Shown here one piece after another: positions 43,780-53,344 of a DNA stretch of 64,000 nucleotides. The DNA comes from Euborellia annulipes (lineage: Eukaryota > Arthropoda > Insecta > Dermaptera > Anisolabididae). The notes beneath the pieces were generated by a model. The model had not been told where the DNA came from. It saw only the letters and a program-made list of their open reading frames with translations, and did no database searches. Every line of letters begins with the position of its first letter. Position 1 is the first letter of the stretch. The stretch lies in the NCBI GenBank assembly GCA_023213315.1, contig JAKCPI010014154.1, positions 32,558-96,557 on the forward strand, read 5' to 3'. Position numbers and translations under genes: made by a program.

Positions 43780-43930
43780 ATTCATTTCAATTGAATTGGC
43801 TACCAATCAAGTAAATAAATAGGCAGCCGAAATAGTTTTAAAAAAATCTAATGTTGCGGGGCCCTTAAAAAGCGTGGGGCCCATAGGCAATCGCCTACCC
43901 CGTCTAATGGCTAATCCGGCACTGCTAATA
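43780..43930 (+). mobile_element. SINE C tail block and a decayed MITE end
   Basis: TTCAATTGAATTGGCTACCA at 43790 is the family C palindrome. AAGCGTGGGGCCCATAGGCA to GGCTAATCCGGCACTG near 43870-43925 resembles a DNA-transposon end, but no partner end is seen. Confidence 0.4.
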
Positions 43931-44019
43931 TCACTTTAACGTGTTATTAACTGCAAATTATACCTAAATGTATCTATAATATCATCATACTATAATATAA
44001 AAATAAAAACTAAAATTTA

Positions 44020-44750
44020 ATTAAATAAATAGTATTGCTGTTCTGGGTCGGTCCCCCAGTAAGTTCTTAGCTAAGCTTCTGTTTTCAACCTCTGCTAAAA
44101 TATTTTATATAAGCTTCCTTCCAGTATAACTTTTCAAATATAGAAGTAAATATACAAATTTTTTGTCTTACAAAGAGAAAAAAAAACATAATTTTTTAAT
44201 AAAAAAAAAAAGTAAAAATTTAGATTAACAAGTTTAAAAAAATAAAAGTTTTAGATGAGAGAAAATCTCTTTATTTACTTATTAAAGTTCAAATTTAAAT
44301 TAAATTTCAAATTAGTTTTAATTGAAAAATTTACCTTTAAAATAAATATTTGCTCGTGTTTGTATAACATGATAAAAACAAACAAATTGATTTCGGATTC
44401 GATTGCAACAGTGAATTGTGAGAACGAAAAGGAGAAGAAGGGAGAGAGAGAGAGAGAAAGAGAGATGAGACGAGGTCGTAAAATGAAACTCTTTCTCCTC
44501 ACTTGCCTTCACTCTCTCTCTCATATATGGAATGGGAATTAATACAAAGATAAAATTACTATAGACTTTGTGTGAATGGGGCTCTAAATTTTTTTTTTCA
44601 TCACCGTTAGCCGATAGACAATGCTACTATAACTACCGCAACCGTTTAATTAAACAGTTTACTTCGGTTAACAAGGACGAGAATTTTCCAATTTTTTTTC
44701 TTTGTCTTTCGATATCTCGAACTATTTTGACATTGAGAATCTATTATTAA
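44020..44750. other. AT-rich with (GA)n tracts, no gene recognised
   Basis: Overlapping open frames at 44255-44542 arise from a GA/TC run near 44435-44465. No domain, no splice support. Confidence 0.4.
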
Positions 44751-44752
44751 AT

Positions 44753-45005
44753 GGACCCTGTTATGCATTAGTGTGTCAAGCGGCAGCTACCGAGTTTTGA
44801 GAAAATTAACATTAAAGTTTTTTGTTTACATGGATGGGATTATATATAATTTTTCTTGTCAATTATGCAAGTAACATTAAATATAATTTTTTTTAGGACA
44901 TATTTCATAAAAAATACTATTAATTATAGCATTTGAAACAATATTCCGTGCTTAACTCAATTTTTAATTTTTTGTCGCTTGACACACTAATGCATAACAG
45001 GGTCC
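44753..45005. mobile_element. MITE with 30-bp perfect inverted ends
   Basis: The left end GGACCCTGTTATGCATTAGT (continuing GTGTCAAGCG) and the right end are perfect inverse complements over 30 bp. AAAT lies on both sides. The 253-bp interior is AT-rich and non-coding. The superfamily is undetermined because a 3-4 base flank match is weak evidence. Confidence 0.75.
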
Positions 45006-45045
45006 AAATATATAGGCCTATATAAGTATCTATTCTATACTTCTA

Positions 45046-45135
45046 TATCTGTCTGTAATATATAGCTTCCGAAACTACTAAATTTTCATGCATTTTTTTA
45101 ATATATAGAGTTTTTCGGGGATGGTTTCCAAAAGC
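45046..45135 (+). mobile_element. 5' end fragment of the Helitron-like family
   Basis: ATCTGTCTGTAATATATAGC, CTTCCGAAACTACTAAATTT and TTTTTCGGGGATGGTTTC follow the order seen at 4800-4905. There is no minisatellite. This second copy supports the 5' boundary proposed at 4755. Confidence 0.6.
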
Positions 45136-45265
45136 GGATCCAGAGGAGTTTCTCAGGGAGGGGGGGGGGGGATCTGGTGTGACTGGTCGCAGAACACACA
45201 ATTTTTTCTTACAATACTTTCGGTAATTTAAAGGTGCATTCTGTACTTGTTTACCAGAATATTAA
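45125..45265 (+). mobile_element. hAT-like MITE (GGCGGATCCAG family), partial
   Basis: AAGCGGATCCAGAGGAGTTT, a G-run, GATCTGGTGTGACTGGTCGC and AATTTAAAGGTGCATTCTGT match the copy at 26408-26665. The far end is missing. Confidence 0.55.
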
Positions 45266-45425
45266 ATGGCCTGAGTTGCCAAAAAGACTGACAAGTTGTG
45301 AGTGTATTCCCCAAGATGTGGGTCCCTGAGCTAATATACAATATTTTAAATATTATCGAGTATATTATGAATGAATATCGTCCAAAGTCTATATGGCCTA
45401 AGATGCGGAAATAGCTTTAAAAAAA
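45265..45425 (+). mobile_element. SINE tail fragments (families A and B)
   Basis: GGCCTGAGTTGCCAAAAAGA is a family A 3' block. TATGGCCTAAGATGCGGAAA is a family B 3' block. The two are joined out of order, so this is a decayed mosaic. Confidence 0.45.
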
Positions 45426-45659
45426 TAAGTATTTATGTTGTTACTTTCTTTATGGCAACTTTTCTCCTGTTTCCTAAATAAAATTTTTCTATGTTTTTTT
45501 GTCCTTAGATTTCTTAATTAATCAGTGAAACAACATTTAAATATAAACATTTTTTTACAAATAATAAAATTATAAAGATTTTTTTTTATAAATTTTTCTG
45601 ATTAGCCATCCGGGATTTTTTGTTTTTAAACATTGAACAACATTTTACGAACGAAAAAA

Positions 45660-45900
45660 AAAACGGCTAGCTGGAATCAAGTCTTGGTGGGAGTCTGAAC
45701 CCAAGTCTAGATTGTTATGCTGACTCGACAACAGGTTGATCAGCTGATCGACCGGTAGAAAAAGGAAGGGAAAGGTGGCAGGGGGTGGGTGTAGAGGAAG
45801 GGATAGAAAGGAGAAGAGAGTAGGAGTGTTACGACCCTGAACACCGGTGGAGGGGGAGAAACGAGTCAAGCTCTAAGATGAATTTCTACCTACTCGGAGA
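45660..45900. other. GC-richer unique island
   Basis: Balanced, unique in the window, with CTGATCGACCGG and a purine-rich tract. The minus-strand frame 45645-45869 is proline- and serine-rich from the purine tract and lacks a domain. Unassigned. Confidence 0.25.
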
Positions 45901-46119
45901 ATTCAAGTTAAAAACAGATTCAGTTCTCTCAGTGGAGGGCTCTACAAAACATGAATATTTTTATTTTTCTACTCTATTTTGGCTTTTTGACTTTAAAGTA
46001 ATATAAGTCTTGCATATTGCAATATTAAAATGTGGTAGATTTTTTGAAGTAGTAAACACACAGTATCAGGATCGCATTGAGAAAATAAATAGCTGGCAAA
46101 ATTTTAAAACGTTTATAAA

Positions 46120-46870
46120 AAAATCTGGTCGCACCAGATTATTGTTGTGTAGAGATATAATTTATTTAGTTTCCGCCGATATATTAGAATTCAAGATAAA
46201 ATTTATAAAAATGGGAAAATCCCTTGGGCCTTGGCGTAGAGGTTAGCGTGCTGGCCTTTTATACCAAGGGTCACGGGTTCGCATCCCGTCCCAGGCGACA
46301 AAATTTGTTTAAATTGTATTGGTACCAATCAATTTAAATAAATAGGAATGGGATCTAAATGGCCTTCAATGCCGAAAAAGACCTTAAATGAAAAAAAAAA
46401 AATTCCCTTAATTTTTATATATTTGGGGTTACCATGGCATTACCATTTCTCCTATCTGGTATCCTATGGCTTAAGTAAAATCATCGGACGCCGGGACGGG
46501 TGGGGGGGGGGGGGGGGGGCGGCCCGGGAGTAAAGTGGTCTTCAAAAGATTTCAATGGCAAAAGGAGAATATAAATTTTAAAAAGCATCTAAAAAACAAT
46601 TGATTTATGAATTTTAATCAAAATCGAAAAAAAAAACTGAAAAAGTACATCAGTAAAGTACTAGTGCTTTACGACCAATTTTGTTCAAAACCTTTGTGTC
46701 ACGTCCCAGGGGGAGTACCTAACTTAAATATAAAATTTCAACCTCCTAGCTCTTTTCGTTCTTGAGATATTTTGTTCACAGACAGACACACTCACACACA
46801 CACACAGACCATGTTTAGAGGACCTCAAAACGTATAAATTCATCTAAATCTCGACATCGAATTTTCGACA
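46120..46870 (-). repeat. F1 dispersed element interrupted by SINE C
   Basis: AAAAAATCTGGTCGCACCAG is a stem-loop end reduced by deletion. Then come TCAAGATAAAATTTATAAAA, the SINE, GGGTTACCATGGCATTACCA (damaged RFX-like motif), TCAGTAAAGTACTAGTGCTT and AGGACCTCAAAACGTATAAA. A G-run lies at 46500-46520. The outer CTTTCTCTTACC end is missing. Confidence 0.75.
46221..46405 (+). mobile_element. SINE family C, complete head
   Basis: The head CCCTTGGGCCTTGGCGTAGA has box A GGCGTAGAGGTTAGCGTGCT and box B ACGGGTTCGCATCCC. The body has the palindromic TTAAATTGTATTGGTACC / AATCAATTTAAATAAATAG and AATGCCGAAAAAGACCTTA, with an A tail. It is inserted in F1; the duplication is blurred by the A-rich flank. 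Confidence 0.8.
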
Positions 46871-46879
46871 TAAAATCCC

Positions 46880-47510
46880 TTAGCAAAGATAGAATTATTG
46901 AATTTACATAACTTTTACAAATAATCATTCCGTTTATGATTACATTGAATGGATTGATTACAAATTTGAACAAGAACATTCACACTTTTTATGTATCAAA
47001 ATTAAAATTTAAGAAGAAACTACAATGTTCGTAATTAGAATTTGCATTAAAAATAATGTTATATCGCTAAAAAAGGGAGTTTCGAAATTTTGTTATCAAA
47101 AGTTGGATCGATATCGTTTCTTATGAACCTAGAAACTTTTAACGAGTTTTAAATTTTTTTACGTTTCTGATACTGATAATCACTTATTTTTTGTTATCTG
47201 AAATAGGATCATAAGATATGCTCTAAATTTCTTGCTAAAACATTAGGATGGGTTAAAGGATAATAATTTTATATAATCCAAAATTCTTCTCGTTAGGGGT
47301 TAATTAAATTATTTTTTTGTATTCTATCAACTGTACTAAATAATGAGCCTTAATCTTTGTGTTATAAAAAAAAAGATGAAGAGATATAATTTTTGTTCTA
47401 ACAACAGAAATGAGAGACCAAGGCTTTCAAATTGTCTCGTAAGAATAATTCTTGTCCATCACAGCAAATTTCTATTTTCTGCCTTATAATTTAAAACTAC
47501 GTATATTTTT
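46880..47510. other. AT-rich, no gene recognised
   Basis: No exon or repeat signal that I can support. Confidence 0.4.
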
Positions 47511-47516
47511 ATAGAA

Positions 47517-47873
47517 ATGATTCATTATATTCCAAAGCAAACAAAGTTGAAAAATAATATGAAAAAAAAAATCTTATTTTTCAAGCGATATTATGAACTC
47601 TTTACTGGCAAAAACTCTAAGCACACTTCATTCAGGATACGTTATATACTAAAAAAAAAAAGTGACGTGGGAGAGGTTTTAAAAACTCGACTGCTTCGTC
47701 ATATGGAGGCTGCAAAGAGAAAGGTGGATAGAGGATGCTGGAAAGGAGCAAAAGCAACGAGATGGAAGAGATGGGAGAGAAGATGGGATTTACTCACAAA
47801 AAAAAAAATCCATATTAGAAAATGTTTTAAAAGCGATGTTTATTTTGAAAATGAGAACGAGTTTCCTTCTTAA
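47517..47873 (+). other. Longest single-copy open frame outside elements, 118 codons, doubtful
   Basis: The frame is rich in Lys, Arg, Phe and Tyr, has no recognised motif, and starts in AT-rich DNA. A short stretch in the middle (EAAKRKVDRGCWKGAKATRW) comes from a more balanced patch at 47690-47790. It may be a chance frame or part of an exon. There is no splice or promoter support. Confidence 0.15.
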
Positions 47874-48293
47874 AAAAAACTGTACGATTTGCTCATGTTT
47901 TACTTGTAAAACGAAGAAAAATTTAAAAAAGGTATTTTGAGTCAAGACTAAAACATAAATAATGAACGATATATAGTAGTATTTGATTTGAGAAAATATT
48001 TACTTTTGTTGGGCCGCAAACCTTCTCTAGTGTCAAACGACTTTAGAGGCATATAGCATCAGAACCACACATAAAGCACATGATACAAGAAAACAAGGTA
48101 TAGCCACGCGCACATCTTCCCTCTCACTCTAGCTCACTGTGACGTCACGTGGCAGGCAGACATGGCAGGCAGACTATGATACAAATACACTTCTCCCTAT
48201 CTCTAGCTCACTGTGAAACGTGGCACGTGGCATACAGATACTACCACAGATATTTACATACTACTAAATGCATTGTTGAACTGTGAAGTCAAA

Positions 48294-48432
48294 ATGCCGT
48301 ACTCTGCAGTTTATGGGTGTAGTAATTTTAGTAAAAAACATCGGGAATATCATAGATTTCCAAAGGATGAAACTTTATGTAAATTATGGACAAATGCCTG
48401 CGGCAGGGATGATAAGATTAATGTTAAAAATA
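48294..48432 (+). pseudogene. THAP-domain first exon of a P-like transposase, zinc ligand lost
   Basis: The exon reads MPYSAVYGCSNFSKKHREYH and then RFPKDETLCKLWTNACGRDD. This matches the start of THAP zinc-finger domains: the N-terminal MP, the GCSN turn with a Cys, the HRFPKD segment and the invariant Trp (residue 32). THAP domains bind DNA in P transposases and in host proteins derived from them. The first zinc-ligand Cys, expected at residue 4, is Ser (TCT; a one-base change from TGT), so the finger should be damaged. The exon ends at AATA|GTAAGTG, a strong donor, in phase 1. It lies between P-type inverted ends, so transposase rather than a host gene is the natural reading. No later transposase exon (RNase H-like core) is recognised. 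Confidence 0.75.
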
Positions 48433-48635
48433 GTAAGTGTTTTTCTTTCCAAAAAAATAATCAAAAATTATTATTTTTAACAATAATTTTATTACCATAT
48501 TTAAATACAGTGAGAATTTAGCTGGATATATAGTATATCGATTTAGATAAAAATATTCATTTCTTGGCAATAATTTAAAGAAATTTGATAAAATAAATGA
48601 AACTTTAAACTGGATATTATTTATATCTAAAGGAC

Positions 48636-49019
48636 TAGGGTCCGACCGAAACAAGATTTTCAGCCGAAACCGAAACCGAATTTCTACCTCAATCTTAGTT
48701 TCGGCCGAAACCGTAACCGAAACCGAAACTTGTATTTACTATCAGGGGCGTATATAGAAATTTTTTCTGAGGGGGGGCCCGCGGAACCTTTCCCCTTTTT
48801 GCGGACTCTTAAGTTTTCCGCCTTGCGGGAAAATTTTTTCCTCAAGTGCAAATCATTTGACCTTTTTTATTTATTTATTTATTATATATATTTTTTTTGC
48901 GTGCGATTCTCATCCCATCTTTTCAGACTCAGGTTTCGGCCGGCCGAAAGTTTCGGCTAATTTTTGACCGAAACCGAAACCAGAATTTTTGGCCGAAACC
49001 GAATTTCGGCCGGTTCCTA
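48636..49019. mobile_element. hAT MITE with TAGGGTCCGACCG ends
   Basis: 384 bp. The left end is TAGGGTCCGACCGAAAC; the right end GGCCGGTTCCTA is its imperfect inverse. A perfect 8-bp duplication TAAAGGAC occurs at 48628-48635 and 49020-49027. The termini are rich in CCGAAA repeats. CAGGGGCGTATATAGAAA at about 48744 may be the start of another element nested inside. Non-coding. Confidence 0.88.
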
Positions 49020-49076
49020 TAAAGGACATTTAAGTTATCCAATTGAAAATTTATATTCAATTATTACAGTTGCAGA

Positions 49077-49459
49077 CAGGGGCGGCGCGCCCACTAGGCG
49101 AACTAGGCGGTCGCCTAGGGCGGCAACCTGGAGAGGGCGGCAAAAAGGGGAAAAAAAAATTTTGGTTCCACAAGCGGCACCCGAAAAAAAATTTTGTTCC
49201 GCAGGCGGCAAAAATTTATCGTCTCTAAAAAAAAGATAAAAAAATTTTGGTTCCGCGCAAGAGAAAATGTTCCGCGGGCGGCGCACGGGAAAAAATTGGT
49301 TCCGCGAAAAAAAAAAAATTTCGCAGAAAAATTTTTGAGATCAGGAAAATTTTAAGGAGGGGGCGGCAATTTAAATTTTTAAAGTTTTTTTTTTTTGGGG
49401 GGGAGGGGCGCAAAAAAAATATCTTGCCTAGGGCGGCAGAATAGCTTGCGCCGGCCCTG
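49077..49459. mobile_element. hAT MITE with CAGGG(G)CGGCGC ends
   Basis: 383 bp. The left end is CAGGGGCGGCGCGCC and the right end GCGCCGGCCCTG. A perfect 8-bp duplication GTTGCAGA lies at 49069-49076 and 49460-49467. The interior has repeated GGGCGGCA and GTTCCGC words alternating with A-runs, which creates several spurious overlapping frames. It is inserted 41 bp from the other hAT MITE's duplication. Confidence 0.9.
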
Positions 49460-50138
49460 GTTGCAGATGATTTGTTTCTAAAGTTTCATGGAGATAATTT
49501 CAATAAAAACAATAATATATTGATATAATAACGGATTTAGCTAATTAAATTCATAGCAAAACTAAGCATAATGAAGATATCTCTATAGAAATTTTAAAAT
49601 ATTATATAAAAGTACGGAGGTATATTAGAATACGAAAAATTAATCGGGAACTTTTGCAAAAAATCTTTGTCATAAATCAAGTACAAAGAAAATAAAAAAA
49701 TTTCTATAATACATTTTTAATATTAAGTAATTTTAATTTTATATTTAACATTAAATATCACATATATACATTAAATGATACCTATACTATGAATATTTTT
49801 GGGTTCATTTATTTTTAGACTGTATCATAGTTATAAAATAATAGCTTGTACTCACTTATTTTTTACAAAATAAAATTCACTTTTAATAAAATAAACATAT
49901 TTAAAAGTGATCATATTTGTTTTGTTTTTATTTTCATAAAATCTGTTAATATAAGCAAACAAAACTGTGATTTACCCTCTACTCCGCATAGCAAACTTAC
50001 TTATCTGCCCGCCACGTGACGTCATGCGCAGAGTAGGACGAGTTTTCGCTCCGAAGTGGACATACCTTGTTTTTTTGTATCATGCATAAAGCACCAGCAA
50101 AATACTATAAATTCGTTCCTTTGGCGATATAAATTATT

Positions 50139-50409
50139 TAGTAGGATAATAAAAAGAGAGAGCAGCTAGTTTTCTTTTCTTTTATTAAACCCTCATTGCT
50201 GACGTTTCGGTCCTGTTTAGGGCCATCTTCAGAGCTATTAATACAGAACAATACATAATGGTCATTAAGAAAATGCGTACAGACTTATATAAATTAGGTG
50301 AATATTTACCATTAGGGTTGTCAATATAAATTTTAATTTCCATATTTCACCTATATTTAACATAGTTGGTCGAATTTTATAACAATATATATTATGATAA
50401 GTAGGTGAG
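50139..50409 (-). repeat. Inverted terminal arm (pLTR-like) downstream of the endonuclease gene
   Basis: Inverse complement of 51359-51628 with almost no differences (270-271 bp). Read on the coding (minus) strand it follows the gene and contains the hammerhead-like core, AATAAAAGAAAAG and CTAGCTGCTC. Penelope-like elements are known to carry terminal repeats in direct or inverted arrangement. Confidence 0.85.
50201..50232 (-). ncRNA. Hammerhead-ribozyme-like motif, sense to the gene
   Basis: Minus strand: CTGAAGA, T, a stem GGCCCT/AGGACC with one C-A mismatch, GAAAC, GTC. Flanking GCT and AGC can form stem I. It lies in the 3' region of the endonuclease transcript. Confidence 0.65.
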
Positions 50410-50552
50410 ATATTTTATAATGGTAAAGTCTGCGAGTAAGATTCTGTGACTTTTCTATCGAGTTTAGTTTATGAATGAGGAGAAGAGAGAGACACCTCCA
50501 CGGCTAGCCACCGGACTCTTACCCCCTCCACTTTATTAGTAAATGAATGCAA

Positions 50553-51363
50553 CTATCTTTTTAAGAGACATGCGTAGAGAGCCACAGTTGAATTATAGTC
50601 TCTTTTAAAATTAATTGTCTCATTAATGAATATATGAATGGCTTCCAATGTAAGTCGTTTTTGGTAGTTGCATTCCTTTTCCAAGATGGTAGCATTTTCG
50701 AAATCAAATGTGTGCCCCTCACCGATTGCATGGGCTGACAAGGCAATGTGGGTCTCTTGATTTTTAATATTTGTTTTGTGTTGAGAGAGACGACGAGATA
50801 AATACTGCCTTGTCTGACCAATATAGCTTAGATTACAATCGGCGCAGGGCACTTTGTATACCACACTGGATGTATTAGAGAGGGGAGTGGGTGTTTTATT
50901 GTTAAATAAAAATCCAAGTGTGTTTGGAGGTTTAAAAGATATTTTTATGCTATCTTCAATTCTATAAAATAATTTTTTTATTGATTCAGCAAGACCCGGT
51001 GTATAAGTAAGGCTACGAAATATATTTGTATTTTCATTATTTGCCGTGGAAATATCTCTCTCACTCGAACCATCCCCCATTACAGGCACCAAACTATTTC
51101 TGGGCTTATTTTTATGAAAATACATTGGATATTTATTTACATTCATGATATTTCTTATTTCATCAAAACATACTCGTTTATACTCGACGTCAGTTAGACG
51201 GTCTGCCCTAGTATTCATATTATAAACAAGATTGCGCTTTTGGATTAAGGGATGGTTAGAGTGATAGTTGAGCATACGTTGAGATTTTTGATTCTTCCTC
51301 ATCCATCTATATTCTGATGATTTTCTCGCTTCCCGTACAAGCTTCAAATCTAGAAAACTCACC
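50553..51363 (-). CDS. Penelope-like GIY-YIG endonuclease region, 5' truncated
   Basis: About 269 codons of the C-terminal half of a Penelope polyprotein. Residues 33-50 (YHSNHPLIQKRNLVYNMN) match the segment after the reverse transcriptase in this family. Residues 167-191 carry the GIY-YIG nuclease core: VVYKVPC, CADC (173-176, the family's Cys pair) and YIGQTRQYLSRR (180-191). H211 and H217 (AHAIGEGH) and E240 (LTLEAIHI) sit at the expected later catalytic positions. This nuclease nicks target DNA for reverse transcription. The frame opens at GTG at the very edge of the inverted arm, with a stop just upstream, so the reverse transcriptase is gone and the start is not a true one. The frame has no internal stop, hinting at a recent insertion. 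Penelope identity is secure; activity alone is unlikely. Confidence 0.92.
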
Positions 51364-51628
51364 TACTTATCATAATATATATTGTTATAAAATTCGACCA
51401 ACTATGTTAAATATAGGTGAAATATGGAAATTAAAATTTATATTGACAACCCTAATGGTAAATATTCACCTAATTTATATAAGTCTGTACGCATTTTCTT
51501 AATGACCATTATGTATTGTTCTGTATTAATAGCTCTGAAGATGGCCCTAAACAGGACCGAAACGTCAGCAATGAGGGTTTAATAAAAGAAAAGAAAACTA
51601 GCTGCTCTCTCTTTTTATTATCCTACTA
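51359..51628 (+). repeat. Inverted terminal arm upstream of the endonuclease gene
   Basis: Mirror copy of 50139-50409. Its hammerhead-like core, AATAAA and AGCTGC lie on the plus strand, opposite to the gene. It joins the coding region exactly at the truncation point. Confidence 0.85.
51535..51566 (+). ncRNA. Hammerhead-ribozyme-like motif, antisense to the gene
   Basis: CTGAAGA (51535-51541), T, stem GGCCCT/AGGACC with one mismatch, GAAAC (51559-51563), GTC (51564-51566). The flanking GCT and AGC pair. Identical to the motif on the other arm. Confidence 0.65.
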
Positions 51629-51716
51629 CATCAACTACACAGCTATAAAAAAACCTCCAATATTAAATATAAATTATTTATTTGTCACCTAGCTTCTTTA
51701 GATTTTCGAAAAATGT

Positions 51717-52575
51717 CTTTTTACTTTCTCTTACCCTATATATGAAATATATAGAGAGAAAGTATTGGATTAATGTCAAAAATTCGATGTCGAGATGTTG
51801 ATGGATATACACGTTTTAAGGTCCCCTGAATAAAAAAAATGATTTTCGCAACATGGTCTGTCTGTGCGACTGTCTGTCTGTCTGTAAAAAAAATATCTCA
51901 AGAACGAAAAGAGCTAGGAGGTTGAAATTTTATATTTAAGTAAGTTACCCACCTGAGAAGTGACATGAAGCTTTTCATCAAAATCGGCCAGACCACTTTA
52001 CTCTTGTACTTCATAGGAAAGATAGGAGAAATGGTTGCCATGGGAACAAAATATAAATATTTACCCATCGGACCCCAGGCAGTCCTATTATTTTTTTTTT
52101 AAACATTCACACTTTTTTCTCATTCACACTCACACTCACACACATTCCACTGTCTTTTCGGCAGCTCAGGCCATATAAGACATTTACGATAACCGTTATT
52201 TATGAATTTACTATACCAGAGTCGCAGGCATTTTTATTTAAGCCATCACCGCGCCCGTTGGTCAGGCAGTCCTATAATTTTATTTAAGGCATTTGGTACA
52301 AATGGCTTAAATAAGAATGCCTGGACCCCCAATATGTACATTAATCAATAACGGGTATCGTTTAAAGTCTTAAATGGCCTAAGTTGCCGAAAAGACTGTG
52401 TGAATGTGAGTGTAAATGAGAAAAAAAGTGTGAATGTTAAAAAAAAAAAATTCTAATATATCGGAAACTAAATATATCTCGACACAAAAAAATATGATGT
52501 GACAAGCACATAACACAACTTTCGATTACCAAGGGTAAGAGAAAGTTGTCTGCTGTGCGACCAGTCACACCAGAT
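51717..52575 (+). repeat. F1 dispersed element carrying SINE A material
   Basis: Starts TTTACTTTCTCTTACCCTAT, jumps by internal deletion from AAAATCGGCC to AGACCACTTTACTCTTGTAC, and has GGTTGCCATGGGAACA (RFX-like with one change). It then carries SINE sequence, resumes at ATTCTAATATATCGGAAACT and ends with the stem-loop (GATGTGACAAGCACATAACA to GTCACACCAGATTTTTT, 52497-52578). Confidence 0.85.
52062..52450. mobile_element. Two SINE A pieces in opposite orientation
   Basis: 52102-52210 is the 3' half on the minus strand (TTTTCGGCAGCTCAGGCCAT, then ACGATAACCGTTATT). 52262-52450 is the 3' half on the plus strand, ending TTGCCGAAAAGACTGTGTGA and poly-A, directly before ATTCTAATAT. The end junction equals that of the SINE at 21291-21533. 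Confidence 0.75.
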
Positions 52576-52691
52576 TTTTTAGTATTATTAACTCATTAAG
52601 ATGGGGCTGCATGGCCAAGGTCAAAGGCTGGAAAATAAAGAAAAACAATAAGATTGATTTTGATGTAATTTTTTTTCTCCTTTCTTTGCAG

Positions 52692-52813
52692 GTGGCGAGT
52701 GTTTTAAACGCTAGTAGCCTGGAGGCAATGCAACCCGTTCGGCCATTTAGTCTTGGCAGAGATGCCGCCCAGCGTAGTAGTCTTCTAGTACATCCCAGAA
52801 ATCCAAAGGAAAT
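52692..52813 (+). CDS. Candidate internal coding exon, unknown protein
   Basis: 122 bp bordered by a strong acceptor (TTTTTTCTCCTTTCTTTGCAG, counted with its pyrimidine tract) and the donor GAAAT|GTGAGTAAA. Only one of three plus frames is open: VASVLNASSLEAMQPVRPFS, then LGRDAAQRSSLLVHPRNPKE. The exon starts in phase 0 and ends in phase 2. No stop, balanced composition, ordinary protein-like residues. I do not recognise the domain. The basic, Ser-containing RDAAQRSS segment could be a phosphorylation-type site, which is only a guess. It lies just after an F1 copy, as expected in a repeat-filled intron. This is the best host-gene candidate in the window. Confidence 0.6.
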
Positions 52814-53194
52814 GTGAGTAAATATATTTTTCATTAATTATGTCAATTCATTGGAGGCTTTGGAGGCCAACCTTCTCGGGAGAGGTAAAATGTAGAGCGG
52901 CCGTTTGAAACTTTATTGTTTTTTTATTTTAAAAAATGTTGGCATTTATTAACCTTAAAATCACGAAGGATTATAATTAATATCTAATAAAAAACTCGCT
53001 TTCCCAAACTCATAAACTCACCCCCTCCACCCGGTCTACTTTGATAAATCCTGGATCTGCCACTCTCTCAATCCATGTTCAGTTGTTATTATTATTATAT
53101 ATATATATATATATACAATTAGCTTTTAAAAAAATATTTGCAAGCCCTTCGGGCTCTAAGGGCTACCGAATGGCTTCGAACTGAACAATATTGC

Positions 53195-53340
53195 TGCAAT
53201 ATTCCTAGCTTGGAAAATTGCCGCTACAATATTGCAGCAATGTTGCCAATATTTTGCAAGATTTGCAATATTCCTGCAATATTAATTGGCAATTTATGCA
53301 AGATTCGCAATATTTCTGCAACATTGCTGCAATATTTTGT
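53195..53340. repeat. GCAATATT-rich short repeat cluster
   Basis: Words such as TTGCTGCAATATT, TGCAGCAATGTTGCC and TTTGCAATATTCCTGCAATA recur many times in about 145 bp in both orientations. The units are palindromic (TGCAATATTGCA type). It looks like a degenerate short satellite or a transposon interior. Confidence 0.7.
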
Positions 53341-53344
53341 GCTG

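Larger units (their letters stand above)
48079..50084 (+). mobile_element. P-element-like transposon, internally deleted, with two nested hAT MITEs
   Basis: Terminal inverted repeats begin CATGATACAAGAAAACAAGG at the left and, inverse-complemented, CATGATACAAAAAAACAAGG at the right, matching over about 27 bp with 3 mismatches. The CATGAT start resembles the Drosophila P element tip. A direct repeat CATAAAGCA flanks it (48070-48078 and 50085-50093); P elements make 8-bp duplications. Subterminal inverted repeats GACGTCACGTGGCAGGCAGA (48141-48160) and its inverse at 50004-50023 also fit P architecture. It encodes a THAP-type exon. Removing two hAT MITEs leaves about 1.2 kb, too short for a full transposase. 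Confidence 0.8.
50141..51666 (-). mobile_element. 5'-truncated Penelope-like element
   Basis: Contains the GIY-YIG coding region (minus strand) between inverted arms 50139-50409 and 51359-51628. ATATAAATTATTTA flanks it at 50127-50140 and 51667-51680, a 14-bp direct repeat that fits a target duplication although it is AT-rich. The reverse transcriptase part is missing; coding sequence stops where the upstream arm begins. The small element at 31275 has a similar 14-15-bp duplication. Confidence 0.8.

Noticed and set aside
47517..47873. 118-codon open frame as a gene
   Set aside because: Lys/Phe-rich, no domain, no promoter or splice support; AT-rich DNA yields such frames by chance. Listed only as doubtful.
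48964..49444. Several overlapping open frames on both strands
   Set aside because: They come from the GGGCGGC and A-run interior of a hAT MITE.
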